Positions 19,901 to 27,368 of a stretch of DNA of 64,000 bases are shown in pieces. The translations under genes were made by a program, and so were the position numbers. The stretch comes from JAGXRK01 sp963714415. GTDB lineage: Bacteria > Bacteroidota > Ignavibacteria > Ignavibacteriales > Ignavibacteriaceae. Within the stretch, counting starts at the first letter, position 1; each line of letters begins with the position of its first letter. The DNA lies in contig CAVQOL010000013.1 of assembly GCA_963714415.1 (NCBI GenBank), positions 6,664-70,663 on the forward strand, in the 5' to 3' direction. Below the pieces are notes generated by a model. That model saw only the letters and a program-made list of their open reading frames with translations, was not told the origin of the DNA and did not search any database.

Positions 19901-20168
19901 AAATAATTCCGTCATCAGAAATCGATGAAGAATCGTTTGGATCGTTGCTGTAAATTGTAAGGCTATATCCATCATATTTGTTTAATCCGCTGGCAGTTCC
20001 AAACCACATAAATCCGATTTTATCCTGAAGCGAAGCAAAAACAGTACTTTGTGAAAGACCGTCTTCGACTCCTATTCGTCTGAATTTATAATCCTGCGGA
20101 TTTGGGAGGATCATCTCAGAGAAGAGAATAATTAAAAATAAAGTAGTTGCGTATTTAATTTTTGTCAT
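16950..20168 (-). CDS. Reg_prop/Y_Y_Y sensor histidine kinase (HisKA_3)
   Basis: A 1072-residue membrane kinase. A signal peptide is followed by two-component propeller repeats, each ending near IWIGTFGGGL or LWIGTYGG, covering about residues 30-690 and enough to form two seven-bladed propellers. Next come a Y_Y_Y domain (about 720-800), one transmembrane helix (WWFFAISAISIGFFVYYIS), a HisKA_3 dimerisation domain with H872 (ADLHDNVGSGLTE) and a HATPase_c domain (VTDDGIGLNEDN). In Bacteroides related periplasmic propellers detect glycans. Here there is no fused AraC or receiver part; the adjacent NarL regulator supplies the output. No polysaccharide-utilisation genes are near, so the ligand is unknown. 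Confidence 0.92.
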   Translation of the reverse strand: MTKIKYATTLFLIILFSEMILPNPQDYKFRRIGVEDGLSQSTVFASLQDKIGFMWFGTASGLNKYDGYSLTIYSNDPNDSSSISDDGIISLLEDSRGTIWIGTIEGNINKYDRLSDSFSHISISNLFEKEPGFGADYYDYPIAFSRNQNSTITSMIEDSDGNIWVGTWGNGIVVIDKELNKINHFYYDGSDKNLLPINRVSKLLLDENETIWIGTFGGGLCKSLKDKNGNYTFITYSYSASNLNGLTDNRIITLLIDSEFNLWIGSYNGGLNFLKREDKNKAPNKTKFTKYKLDTGKNSISNNTVMALCEDKLGNIWIGTFGGGLDKYDPVSRKFLNFKYSPTNQNSLADNDVLSLSVDKSGIIWAGSHLGAGVTVIQFCRAKFNLYSHQADNPNSLSDNVVWSIYEDKDKILWVGTYRGGITKIDRTKNLFTHLLHYQNNNNSISSNHIRAISEDKFGNLWVGTYSEGLNIIEKTSLKVRRLLSDLSINGTLSANQVQSILIDDDEYWIGTFGNGLNYFKSSDNPFYEKINFQYYTNDPTNPGSLSDNRVYKVFQDSKGIIWVGTFGGGLNKLNKSNGTFEHFRHNPFNDESISDDKVLSISEDSEGYLWIGTYGGALNKFDPSTGKFKRFSQKDGLTSGAVYGILEDDYKNLWLSTDNGIFRLNYETQKFRRYDILDGVQSREFSGGSYFKSSGGELFFGGINGLNYFYPDSIKNNPYLPPVVITSIKIMNENIKGNPSELLLNYKNNFITFEFASMDFSDPMDNNYYFILEGFDDEWQQTVAERRVANYTNLPAGSYTFRVRGSNSDGVWSTEEASISIIISPPFWNRWWFFAISAISIGFFVYYISTLRVKNLLAIEKLKTKIAADLHDNVGSGLTEISILSELAAIKTNSKNAESNKELEIISELSRTLVDNMSDIVWVVNPQRDSLHDLIVRLKNSYSDALNSLGISFRVSNLEKLKDIKLPIDFKQNLYLILKEAINNAIKHSKCSVIQLDANARQDFIEVSVTDDGIGLNEDNIELGNGIKNIKQRAESIGGRVKWKSSPNHGTSLRFMGRRSGLTKFKSFFKY

Positions 20169-20481
20169 TTACCAGCCGGAAATAAAACTCATACTAATTA
20201 TAAGCTAATTTCAATATAATATCCACAACAGAAATGAGTGTTTGTTTCTTTTTTTATTCTCAGGGTTAATTTGAAGTACCTAATAAGTTAGCTGTTATAT
20301 TTTTACAACAAAAAATAAATTAAATGTTTGCACTTTTAATCATATCTTTAGCTTCTTTTAATCACACAAATTCATCTCTACAATTCAAAATTAACTTCTA
20401 TCTCAAACGCAATAGTTATTTTTAACTTCTTGAAAAAAGTACTTTTTTATTGGGGGAAATGAAAAACAAGAAAGAGAAATT
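20169..20481. other. divergent intergenic region, sensor kinase / iorA
   Basis: This 313-base A/T-rich stretch separates the minus-strand sensor kinase from plus-strand iorA and should hold both promoters. I see no ORF, repeat or hairpin in it. Only a GA-rich segment just ahead of the iorA ATG can serve as ribosome-binding site. Confidence 0.5.
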
Positions 20482-22146
20482 ATGGATAAATTACTATTAC
20501 TCGGTGCAGAAGCCATAGCACAAGGTGCAATCGACGGTGGAATGTCAGGTGTTTATGCCTATCCCGGGACACCATCCACAGAAATAACAGAATACGTTCA
20601 GAATAATAAAACTGCGATTGAAAGAAATTTACACAGACAATGGTCTGCTAACGAAAAAACCGCAATGGAAGCCGCACTCGGAATGAGTTATGCTGGCAAG
20701 CGTGCCATGGTTTGTATGAAACATGTAGGATTAAATGTTGCTGCTGATGCTTTTATTAATTCAGCAATAACCGGTGTTAACGGTGGATTGCTGGTTACAG
20801 TTGCAGATGATCCCTCAATGCATTCATCACAGAACGAACAGGACTCACGTTTCTTCGGAAAGTTTGCTATGATACCGATTCTTGAACCATCAAATCAGCA
20901 GGAAGCTTATGATATGGCTTATGAAGGATTTGAGCTTTCTGAAAAATTTAAAATCCCGGTTATGATAAGAATTACAACTCGACTCTCACACTCGCGTTCC
21001 GGTATTCAAAGACAGCAACTAAAAGAAGAAAATAAGCTAACTTATCCTGAGGACCCAATACAATTTGTTTTACTTCCAGCCAATGCTAGAAAAAGATATA
21101 AAGGATTACTTAGTATTCAGTCTTCTTTGGAACAGGAGTCAGAACTTTCAGTTTATAATTCATACTTCTCTGCAAGAAATAAATCACTTGGTATTATTGC
21201 CTGCGGAATTGCTCATAATTATTTGCTAGAAAATTATCCTAATAGGAATTGTCCACATCCGATTCTTCAAATCTGTCAATATCCTCTACCATTTTCAAAA
21301 GTTGAAAAAATAGTTAATGAATGTGAGCAAGTTATTGTGCTGGAAGACGGATATCCTTTTGTTGAAGAACAGTTGAGAGGATTTTTAGAAGTGAACACTA
21401 AAATCAAAGGAAGATTAGATGGAACAATTCCCCGTGATGGTGAATTGAACCCAGATATCGTTGCAAGAGCTTTGGGTATCGAAGCCCGCTTACCTGGAGG
21501 GCAGGTAAAAACCAGAATGAAAATTCCGGCAATTGTTAAGAACCGCCCGCCTGAATTATGTGCCGGATGCAGTCACCGCGATATTTATAATGCTCTTAAT
21601 GAAACAATGAAAGAATTCGGAAAGCAGAAAGTTTTTTCTGATATTGGCTGTTATACACTTGGTGCCTTGCCGCCGTGGAATTCAATTAATTCATGTGTAG
21701 ATATGGGAGCCTCTATAACAATGGCAAAAGGTGCTGCAGATGCTGGTGTTCGTCCTGCTGTTGCAGTGATTGGCGACTCAACTTTTACTCACAGCGGAAT
21801 GACTGCTTTGCTTGATGCAGTTGTTGAGAATACTCCTATCACAGTTATTATCTCGGATAACGGAACAACAGGAATGACAGGCGGACAGGCTTCTCACGCA
21901 ACAGGAAGATTGGAGGAAATTTGTATAGGTCTTGGTGTAAAACCAGAACACGTTAAGGTTCTTACTCCGTTACCAAAGTACCACGATGAAATGGTAAGAG
22001 TTCTACGGCAAGAAATGCTTTATGAAGGTGTTTCAGTTGTCATTCCTAGAAGAGAGTGCATTGTACAATTAGTAGCTAAAAGTAAGAAGGAACAGCATGC
22101 CTCGTCGAAAGACGGGAAGGTTAAAGTTGAGGAGGTAGTAAGATGA
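20482..22146 (+). CDS. iorA: indolepyruvate ferredoxin oxidoreductase, alpha subunit
   Basis: 554 residues. IorAB oxidises aryl pyruvates from aromatic amino acids to aryl-acetyl-CoA and CO2 with ferredoxin as acceptor, or runs the reverse reaction in biosynthesis. The N-terminal pyrimidine-binding part has YAYPGTPSTEI and MKHVGLNVAADAF. The ThDP-binding part has CAGCSHRDIY, FSDIGCYTLG, and VIGDSTFTHSGM followed by ISDNGTTGMTGGQ. Archaeal IorA ends in a two-cluster ferredoxin domain. This protein ends soon after PRRECIVQL with a short lysine-rich tail and no CxxCxxC motifs, so the clusters must come from elsewhere. Its stop overlaps the iorB ATG. Confidence 0.9.
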   Translation: MDKLLLLGAEAIAQGAIDGGMSGVYAYPGTPSTEITEYVQNNKTAIERNLHRQWSANEKTAMEAALGMSYAGKRAMVCMKHVGLNVAADAFINSAITGVNGGLLVTVADDPSMHSSQNEQDSRFFGKFAMIPILEPSNQQEAYDMAYEGFELSEKFKIPVMIRITTRLSHSRSGIQRQQLKEENKLTYPEDPIQFVLLPANARKRYKGLLSIQSSLEQESELSVYNSYFSARNKSLGIIACGIAHNYLLENYPNRNCPHPILQICQYPLPFSKVEKIVNECEQVIVLEDGYPFVEEQLRGFLEVNTKIKGRLDGTIPRDGELNPDIVARALGIEARLPGGQVKTRMKIPAIVKNRPPELCAGCSHRDIYNALNETMKEFGKQKVFSDIGCYTLGALPPWNSINSCVDMGASITMAKGAADAGVRPAVAVIGDSTFTHSGMTALLDAVVENTPITVIISDNGTTGMTGGQASHATGRLEEICIGLGVKPEHVKVLTPLPKYHDEMVRVLRQEMLYEGVSVVIPRRECIVQLVAKSKKEQHASSKDGKVKVEEVVR

Positions 22147-22727
22147 AATCAGACATAATCTTATCAGGTGTGGGAGGACAGGGAATCCTCTCAATAGCTG
22201 CTACAATAGGAATGGCAGTACTTCGAAATAATTTATTTTTAAAACAATCAGAAGTTCATGGAATGAGTCAGCGCGGCGGTTCTGTGCAATCTCATCTTAG
22301 AATATCTGAAAAAGAAATTGCCAGTGATCTTATTCCTGAGGGCAGTGCAGATATAATAATTTCTGTTGAACCGATGGAATCACTCCGCTACCTGCCATGG
22401 CTGAAGGAAAAAGGATGGCTTGTAACAAATACCACTCCGTTTGTAAACATTCCGGATTATCCGGATATGAAAGATCTTATTGCAGAAATTGAAAAGCTTC
22501 CTCATCACATTGCAATAAACGCAGATGAGATTGCAAGACAGGTAAAATCTCCGCGCTCTTCAAATATGGTAATGCTCGGTGCTGCGTCTCCTTTTCTTGA
22601 TGTTCCTTATGAAAGTCTTGAAGAGGGAATAAAGAAAATCTTCGGAAGAAAAGGAGAAAAGATAGTTCAGCTTAATATAGATGCGCTTAAAGCGGGACGT
22701 GAGTTCGCTGAACAGCACAGGAATTAA
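22143..22727 (+). CDS. iorB: indolepyruvate ferredoxin oxidoreductase, beta subunit
   Basis: A 194-residue gamma/delta-type subunit of a 2-oxoacid:ferredoxin oxidoreductase. Typical motifs are LSGVGGQGILSIA at the start, followed by SEVHGMSQRGGSVQSHLRIS. The ATG overlaps the iorA stop (ATGA), so the two subunits are translationally coupled. The pair ends at a perfect bidirectional terminator. Confidence 0.92.
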   Translation: MKSDIILSGVGGQGILSIAATIGMAVLRNNLFLKQSEVHGMSQRGGSVQSHLRISEKEIASDLIPEGSADIIISVEPMESLRYLPWLKEKGWLVTNTTPFVNIPDYPDMKDLIAEIEKLPHHIAINADEIARQVKSPRSSNMVMLGAASPFLDVPYESLEEGIKKIFGRKGEKIVQLNIDALKAGREFAEQHRN

Positions 22728-22785
22728 TTGCTATTTGTCGATTATCCAATAATTGATTTTAATTTTTGTGATTTTATAGTAGAAA

Positions 22786-22816
22786 AAAGGCGCATCACAA
22801 AAGGTGATGCGCCTTT
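22786..22816. terminator. bidirectional terminator between iorB and the OPT transporter
   Basis: A perfect 13-bp stem (AAAGGCGCATCAC with GTGATGCGCCTTT) and a five-base loop, with A-rich sequence on the left and T-rich on the right. It lies between two convergent genes and can terminate both. Confidence 0.9.
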
Positions 22817-22820
22817 AATA

Positions 22821-24839
22821 TTATAACTTGAAATAAATAGAAAACGCAACCTTTTTTATTCTTCTACTTTTCCTCTTAATGAATCCCAAATCATATAAAC
22901 ACAAATAACTTGCAAACATTACAAGTCCAAGAAGTTCTGCTGAGTGTGATTCTGCCCATTCAGGATTGACCCAGTTGAAACCCTGCCATCTGAGTATTGC
23001 ACTTATTACACCCATCAAAGCACCGCCTGCAATAAATCCTGATGCAATTAATGTTCCTCGTTCTCTTCTTGCAGTATTTAATTTAGCATCATCGCTGCGT
23101 GTTGAAACAAAATGAGCAATCAATCCACCAATTAACAAAGGAGTATTTAACTCAAGTGGTATATACATTCCGAGAGCAAAGGCAAGTGCAGGAACTCTTA
23201 TCATAGTTAATACTGCGGCAAGTATTGCTCCGACAATATATAACATCCACGGTGCAGGCTGCTGATCCATTAAGGGCTGAATAACTGCAGCCATTGCGTT
23301 TGCCTGCGGTGCAACGAGTGAGCCTTCACCAACAAATCCGTATGTTTCATTTAATATCATAATTACAAATCCTACCGTTACGGCAGAAACAAGAACGCCA
23401 AGAATTTTCCAGCTTTCCTGTTTACGTGGAGTTGAACCGAGCCAGTAACCGATTTTAAGATCTGTAATAAATCCACCCGCCATTGAAAGTGCTGTGCATA
23501 CAACTCCGCCAATTATTAATGCTGCAATCATTCCGGATTCACCTTTCAATCCAACAGAAGTAAGAACGATTGAAGAAAGAATCAGCGTCATCAAAGTCAT
23601 TCCACTTACGGGATTAGTTCCAACAATAGCTATTGCATTTGCAGCTACAGTTGTAAATAGGAAAGAAATGATGAGTACAATTAATAATCCTGCTAAAGCC
23701 CAGCCGATATTATCAACAACACCAAAATGGAAGAACACAAGAAGAAGAATTGCAGTTGCTACAATTCCAACAAGGATTGTTTTCATTGAAACATCAATCT
23801 GTGTTCTTAACTTATTGTTATTAGCGCCTTTTTTATCAAAGATTTCTTTGAAGCCGAGAGAAAAAGCTGATTGAATAATTTTTGATGAACGAATAATTCC
23901 GATAATCCCTGCCATTGCAATTCCGCCAATACCAACATGACGAACATACTGCCTGAAAATTTCTTCAGCAGACATTGCTGATATTAATTTTGTTGCTCCT
24001 GTTCCGAAGGGTTCTGTTAATCCGGCACCGATATATGAAACAACAGGAATTAAAAGATACCACGACACAAAAGATCCGGCAGCAATTATTGCGGCGTACT
24101 TCAAACCTACGATATAGCCGAGTCCCATTACAGCGGCACCAATGTTCAATCTGAAAACAAGTTTAAATTTATCGGCAAGCATTTCACCAAAACCGAATAC
24201 TCTTGTTGTGAAAACTTCACTCCACCATCCGAAAGTTGCGATGATGAAATCGTAAATACCGCCAATCAATCCGCTTACGACAAGCACGAGCGCCTGCTTT
24301 CCACCTTTTTCCCCTGCGACAAGAATTTCTGTTGTAGCAGTAGCCTCGGGGAACGGAAATTTACCGTGCATTTCTGCCACAAAATATTTTCTGAATGGAA
24401 TCAGGAAAAGAATTCCAAGAACTCCACCAAACGCAGATGCAAGAAATATCTGGTAAAAATGTGCTTCGAGATTAAGAATATATAAAGCCGGAATTGTGAA
24501 AATAGCTCCTGCTACAATCAGTCCGGAGTTTTGTCCAATGGATTGAATAATCACATTCTGACCGAGCGAGCCTTTTATTTTAAGCACAGTTGAAACACCT
24601 ACTGCAATTATTGCAATGGGAATAGCTGCTTCAAATACCTGTCCGATCTTTAAGCCAAGATAAGCCGCTGCCGCAGAGAACAGAACAGCCATTAACAGAC
24701 CCATTATAACAGAGTATGGAGTTATCTCTGCAGGTGATTGATCAGGAGGCATTATAGGTTTGTATTCTTCACCCGGCTTTAGTTCGGAATACGCATTATG
24801 CGGAAGTCCTTTTATCTGAGTTGGTGTATGTTCACTCAT
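22821..24839 (-). CDS. OPT family oligopeptide/metal-chelate transporter
   Basis: A 672-residue protein with about fifteen membrane helices. The OPT signatures are present: an N-terminal SAAAAYLGLKIGQVFEA helix, then IIQSIGQNSGL, the GKFPFPEATATTEILVAGEK loop, and NPVSGMT in a later helix. Bacterial members of this group take up oligopeptides or siderophore-like metal chelates. A ribosome-binding site (AAAGGA) precedes the ATG. It is a single-gene unit that ends at the shared terminator. Confidence 0.9.
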   Translation of the reverse strand: MSEHTPTQIKGLPHNAYSELKPGEEYKPIMPPDQSPAEITPYSVIMGLLMAVLFSAAAAYLGLKIGQVFEAAIPIAIIAVGVSTVLKIKGSLGQNVIIQSIGQNSGLIVAGAIFTIPALYILNLEAHFYQIFLASAFGGVLGILFLIPFRKYFVAEMHGKFPFPEATATTEILVAGEKGGKQALVLVVSGLIGGIYDFIIATFGWWSEVFTTRVFGFGEMLADKFKLVFRLNIGAAVMGLGYIVGLKYAAIIAAGSFVSWYLLIPVVSYIGAGLTEPFGTGATKLISAMSAEEIFRQYVRHVGIGGIAMAGIIGIIRSSKIIQSAFSLGFKEIFDKKGANNNKLRTQIDVSMKTILVGIVATAILLLVFFHFGVVDNIGWALAGLLIVLIISFLFTTVAANAIAIVGTNPVSGMTLMTLILSSIVLTSVGLKGESGMIAALIIGGVVCTALSMAGGFITDLKIGYWLGSTPRKQESWKILGVLVSAVTVGFVIMILNETYGFVGEGSLVAPQANAMAAVIQPLMDQQPAPWMLYIVGAILAAVLTMIRVPALAFALGMYIPLELNTPLLIGGLIAHFVSTRSDDAKLNTARRERGTLIASGFIAGGALMGVISAILRWQGFNWVNPEWAESHSAELLGLVMFASYLCLYDLGFIKRKSRRIKKVAFSIYFKL

Positions 24840-25020
24840 AGTACATTTTCCTTTTGGAATTTGAAATAAATAGGAAGTTCATATTCGGTTTTTTGTGGTG
24901 AGAAAATTTGACATGAATTATATCAGTTGCTTCATAAGCCTGAATTTAATTATAAAATTTATGATTAAATTTAAGCACAAATAACCAGAGTTTTCAAACA
25001 AATTATTAAGTGTTTTCTTC

Positions 25021-25100
25021 CGTCATTCTGAGCGTAGCGAAGAATCTGAGTATCAGCACGTAATTAATTGTTAAGATATTTCGCTTCACTCAATATGACA
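25021..25100. repeat. palindromic intergenic repeat (GTCATTCTGAGCG type)
   Basis: The two ends are imperfect inverted copies of about 26 bases: GTCATTCTGAGCGTAGCGAA on the left and, on the other strand from the right end, GTCATATTGAGTGAAGCGAA. The whole element would fold into one long imperfect hairpin. Elements of this wording are familiar as dispersed intergenic repeats in Bacteroidota. It lies just upstream of rsmI. Confidence 0.7.
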
Positions 25101-25114
25101 AAAATAAATTTATT

Positions 25115-25793
25115 ATGAAACCTAAACTTTACATAGTATCTACTCCCATTGGAAATTATGAAGACATAACTCTTCGCGCGTTGCGCATTTTAAAGGAATG
25201 TGATTTTATTATCTGTGAAGAATTTAGAGAAGCACGCAGATTATTATCTACATTATAAAATTCAGAAAGAGCTTTTTTCACTAAATGAGCACAATGAAAA
25301 TGAAAGTGCGAATGAGTTAATACTTAAATTGCTTGAAGGAAAATCTGCCGCATCTGATTTCCGATTGCGGCACTCCGCTTTTTTCTGATCCCGGACATTT
25401 ATTAGTTGATCTTGCTTTACAAAACAAAATTGAAGTTATTCCTATTCCCGGTACAAGTTCGCTGCTGACTGCTTTAGTTGGAAGCGGACTGGACTTTGAA
25501 AAGTTCTATTACTATGGCTGGCTCTCACCCAAGAAAGATATCAGAAGAAAACAGTTGTTGGATTTGAAGAGAATAAAACAGAAACAATTGTGTTAATGGA
25601 CACTCCTTACAGATTAAAAGCTGTTTTAGAAGATATCGTAAAACTTCTTGGTGCAAACATTCCTTGTGTACTTGCATTTGAACTGACAAAAGAGAAAGAA
25701 AAATTTTATCGCGGCAACGCACAAAACATTTTTAAAATTGTGGAGAAGGAAAATCTAAAAGGGGAGTTTGTGCTGATAATTAAAAATCAATAG
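25115..25793 (+). CDS. rsmI: 16S rRNA (cytidine-1402-2'-O)-methyltransferase RsmI, three frameshifts
   Basis: RsmI methylates C1402 of 16S rRNA. The gene starts at an ATG at 25115 that gives MKPKLYIVSTPIGNYEDITL, the family N-terminus. Four pieces in successive frames keep family order: the N-terminal part to LLSTL, then KIQKELFSLNEHNE, then LISDCGTPLFSDPG and PIPGTSSLLTALVGSGL, then VLMDTPYRLKAVLEDI and AFELTKEKEKFYRGN to the end. Shifts are needed near 25255, 25345 and 25580. Every segment looks well preserved, and RsmI is nearly universal, so sequence error is more likely than decay. Confidence 0.78.
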
Positions 25794-26247
25794 CACCCGG
25801 ATTGATCGGGGCAGGCTGCGGATGACACAGATTATTTGGATATTCACGGATCTAAATCTGTGGAAATCAGTTCGATCAGCGTTATCTGTGTTCTATTGTA
25901 TTAAGAGAGCAACATTCTCTGCATAGGAATGAGGAAATATTTCTTAAGTATAAACAAAACAACGAATTATATTAACCCAAATTTTTATAAGTAACCAAAG
26001 AGTAACAGAAAGGTAATAAAGACGTAGAGGTTCTTTGCTAATTGGTTCTTCTTGCTAATCGTGTAATATTATCTTATTGACAATGATAAATAATTGATGG
26101 ATTTTATATCCACATAAATTATCTCTCTACTCCGAGAGGGCTAAACTTTTGAGCCATTTTATTGTTCAAAGTCCGGAGATGATATCTGCGATAACTTTCC
26201 CGAAGCAGAAATGTTGATAAACATTTTTATTTCATTGGAGGTGCGCT
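25794..26247. other. intergenic region, rsmI to T9SS protein
   Basis: 454 bases without a gene. The first 100 bases hold a MITE-like repeat copy described separately. The rest is A/T-rich with no ORF that I can support. A good ribosome-binding site (GGAGGTG) sits just before the next ATG at 26248. Confidence 0.5.
25820..25896 (-). repeat. ATAGAACAC-type MITE-like repeat, copy 1 (inverted)
   Basis: Read on the minus strand it begins ATAGAACACAGATAACGCTG and contains AATCTGTGTCATCC, matching the element at 45995-46074; the far terminal repeat is degraded. It lies right after rsmI. Confidence 0.65.
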
Positions 26248-27246
26248 ATGAAGAAAAGAATTACATTTTTCTTTTTTATCTCTTTTTTTATTCTGAGTTC
26301 TATCTCAATCGTTCAGGGTCAGGTTGATACACTCTGGACGAAATCCTTTGGGGGAGGTAGTTATGATTATGGATATTCAGTCCAACAGACCACAGACGAG
26401 GGGTATATCATAACTGGAGGGACAAATTCGTTCGGTGCTGGTAGCGCAGATGTTTGGCTGATAAAAACAGATGCTTCTGGTGATACACTCTGGACGAAAA
26501 CCTTTGGGGGAAGTGGTTATGATTTTGGTCTATCAGTCCGGCAGACCACAGACGGGGGGTATATCATAACTGGATTGACAGAATCGTTCGGTGCTGGTTA
26601 CTCTGATGTTTGGCTGATAAAAACAGATGCTTCTGGTGATACACTCTGGACGAAAATCTTTGGGGGAGGTGGTTATGATTCTGGTGAATCAGTCCAGCAG
26701 ACCACAGACGGGGGGTATATCATAACTGGATTGACAGAATCGTTCGGTGCTGGTTACTCTGATGTTTGGCTGATAAAAACAGATGCTTCTGGTGATACAC
26801 TCTGGACAAAAACCTTTGGGGGAAGTGGTTATAATATTGGTGAATCAGTCCAGCAGACCACAGACGGGGGGTATATCATAACTGGAGGGACATATTTGTT
26901 CGGTGCTGGTTACTCTGATGTTTGGCTGATTAAAACTACTCCTGATGTAAATACAGTAATACAAAATAATGATATACTCACTTTAGATTTTTCCTTGCAC
27001 CAGAATTACCCGAACCCATTCAACCCGACAACAACAATAAAATACTCTGTTCCAAAATTAAGTTTTGTAACCATTAAAATTTATGATCTATTGGGAAGTG
27101 AAGTAGCAACTTTAGTAAATGAAGAAAAACCTGTTGGCACTTATGAACTTAAATTGGGACGCAAGCAATCTTCCAAGCGGAGTTTATTTCTACAGATTAC
27201 AAGCGGGAAGTTTTGTGCAAACAAGAAGATGATTTTGTTGAAGTAG
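26248..27246 (+). CDS. exported tandem-repeat protein with T9SS sorting domain
   Basis: A 332-residue protein with a signal peptide, four near-identical 52-residue repeats (each with DTLWTKTFGGSGYD ... TTDGGYIITG ... DVWLIKTDASG) and a C-terminal type IX secretion sorting domain (NYPNPFNPTTTIKYS, YDLLGSEVATLVNEEKPVG, KKMILLK). It should be exported and anchored or released at the cell surface. The repeats resemble blades of a propeller. Between about 27153 and 27224 the translated residues are nonsense for the family, whereas the neighbouring frame reads WDASNLPSGVYFYRLQAGSF, the expected sorting-domain strand. Two opposite one-base shifts thus flank this piece. Confidence 0.82.
   Translation: MKKRITFFFFISFFILSSISIVQGQVDTLWTKSFGGGSYDYGYSVQQTTDEGYIITGGTNSFGAGSADVWLIKTDASGDTLWTKTFGGSGYDFGLSVRQTTDGGYIITGLTESFGAGYSDVWLIKTDASGDTLWTKIFGGGGYDSGESVQQTTDGGYIITGLTESFGAGYSDVWLIKTDASGDTLWTKTFGGSGYNIGESVQQTTDGGYIITGGTYLFGAGYSDVWLIKTTPDVNTVIQNNDILTLDFSLHQNYPNPFNPTTTIKYSVPKLSFVTIKIYDLLGSEVATLVNEEKPVGTYELKLGRKQSSKRSLFLQITSGKFCANKKMILLK
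26326..26940 (+). repeat. four tandem 156-bp repeats inside the exported protein
   Basis: Units begin at 26326, 26482, 26638 and 26794, exactly 156 bases apart, each starting GATACACTCTGGAC. The DNA, not just the protein, is nearly identical between units, so they were amplified recently or are kept alike by recombination. Confidence 0.9.
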
Positions 27247-27273
27247 ATACATTAAATTCATTTGGAAAATAAT

Positions 27274-27302
27274 AAGGGATAGAGCAATCTATCCCTTTTT
27301 TA
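27274..27302 (+). terminator. intrinsic terminator after the T9SS protein gene
   Basis: A 10-bp perfect stem (AAGGGATAGA with TCTATCCCTT) with a GCAA tetraloop, followed by a T run. Confidence 0.88.
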
Positions 27303-27368
27303 TATTGTTAAAACAGTATAACCATGAAGCATTTATTTCGATACAGAATTAGTTACTACATGGTTACT

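Noticed and set aside
26326..26940. The 156-bp units as a mobile element or minisatellite outside genes
   Set aside because: They are in frame throughout and encode regular 52-residue propeller-like repeats.
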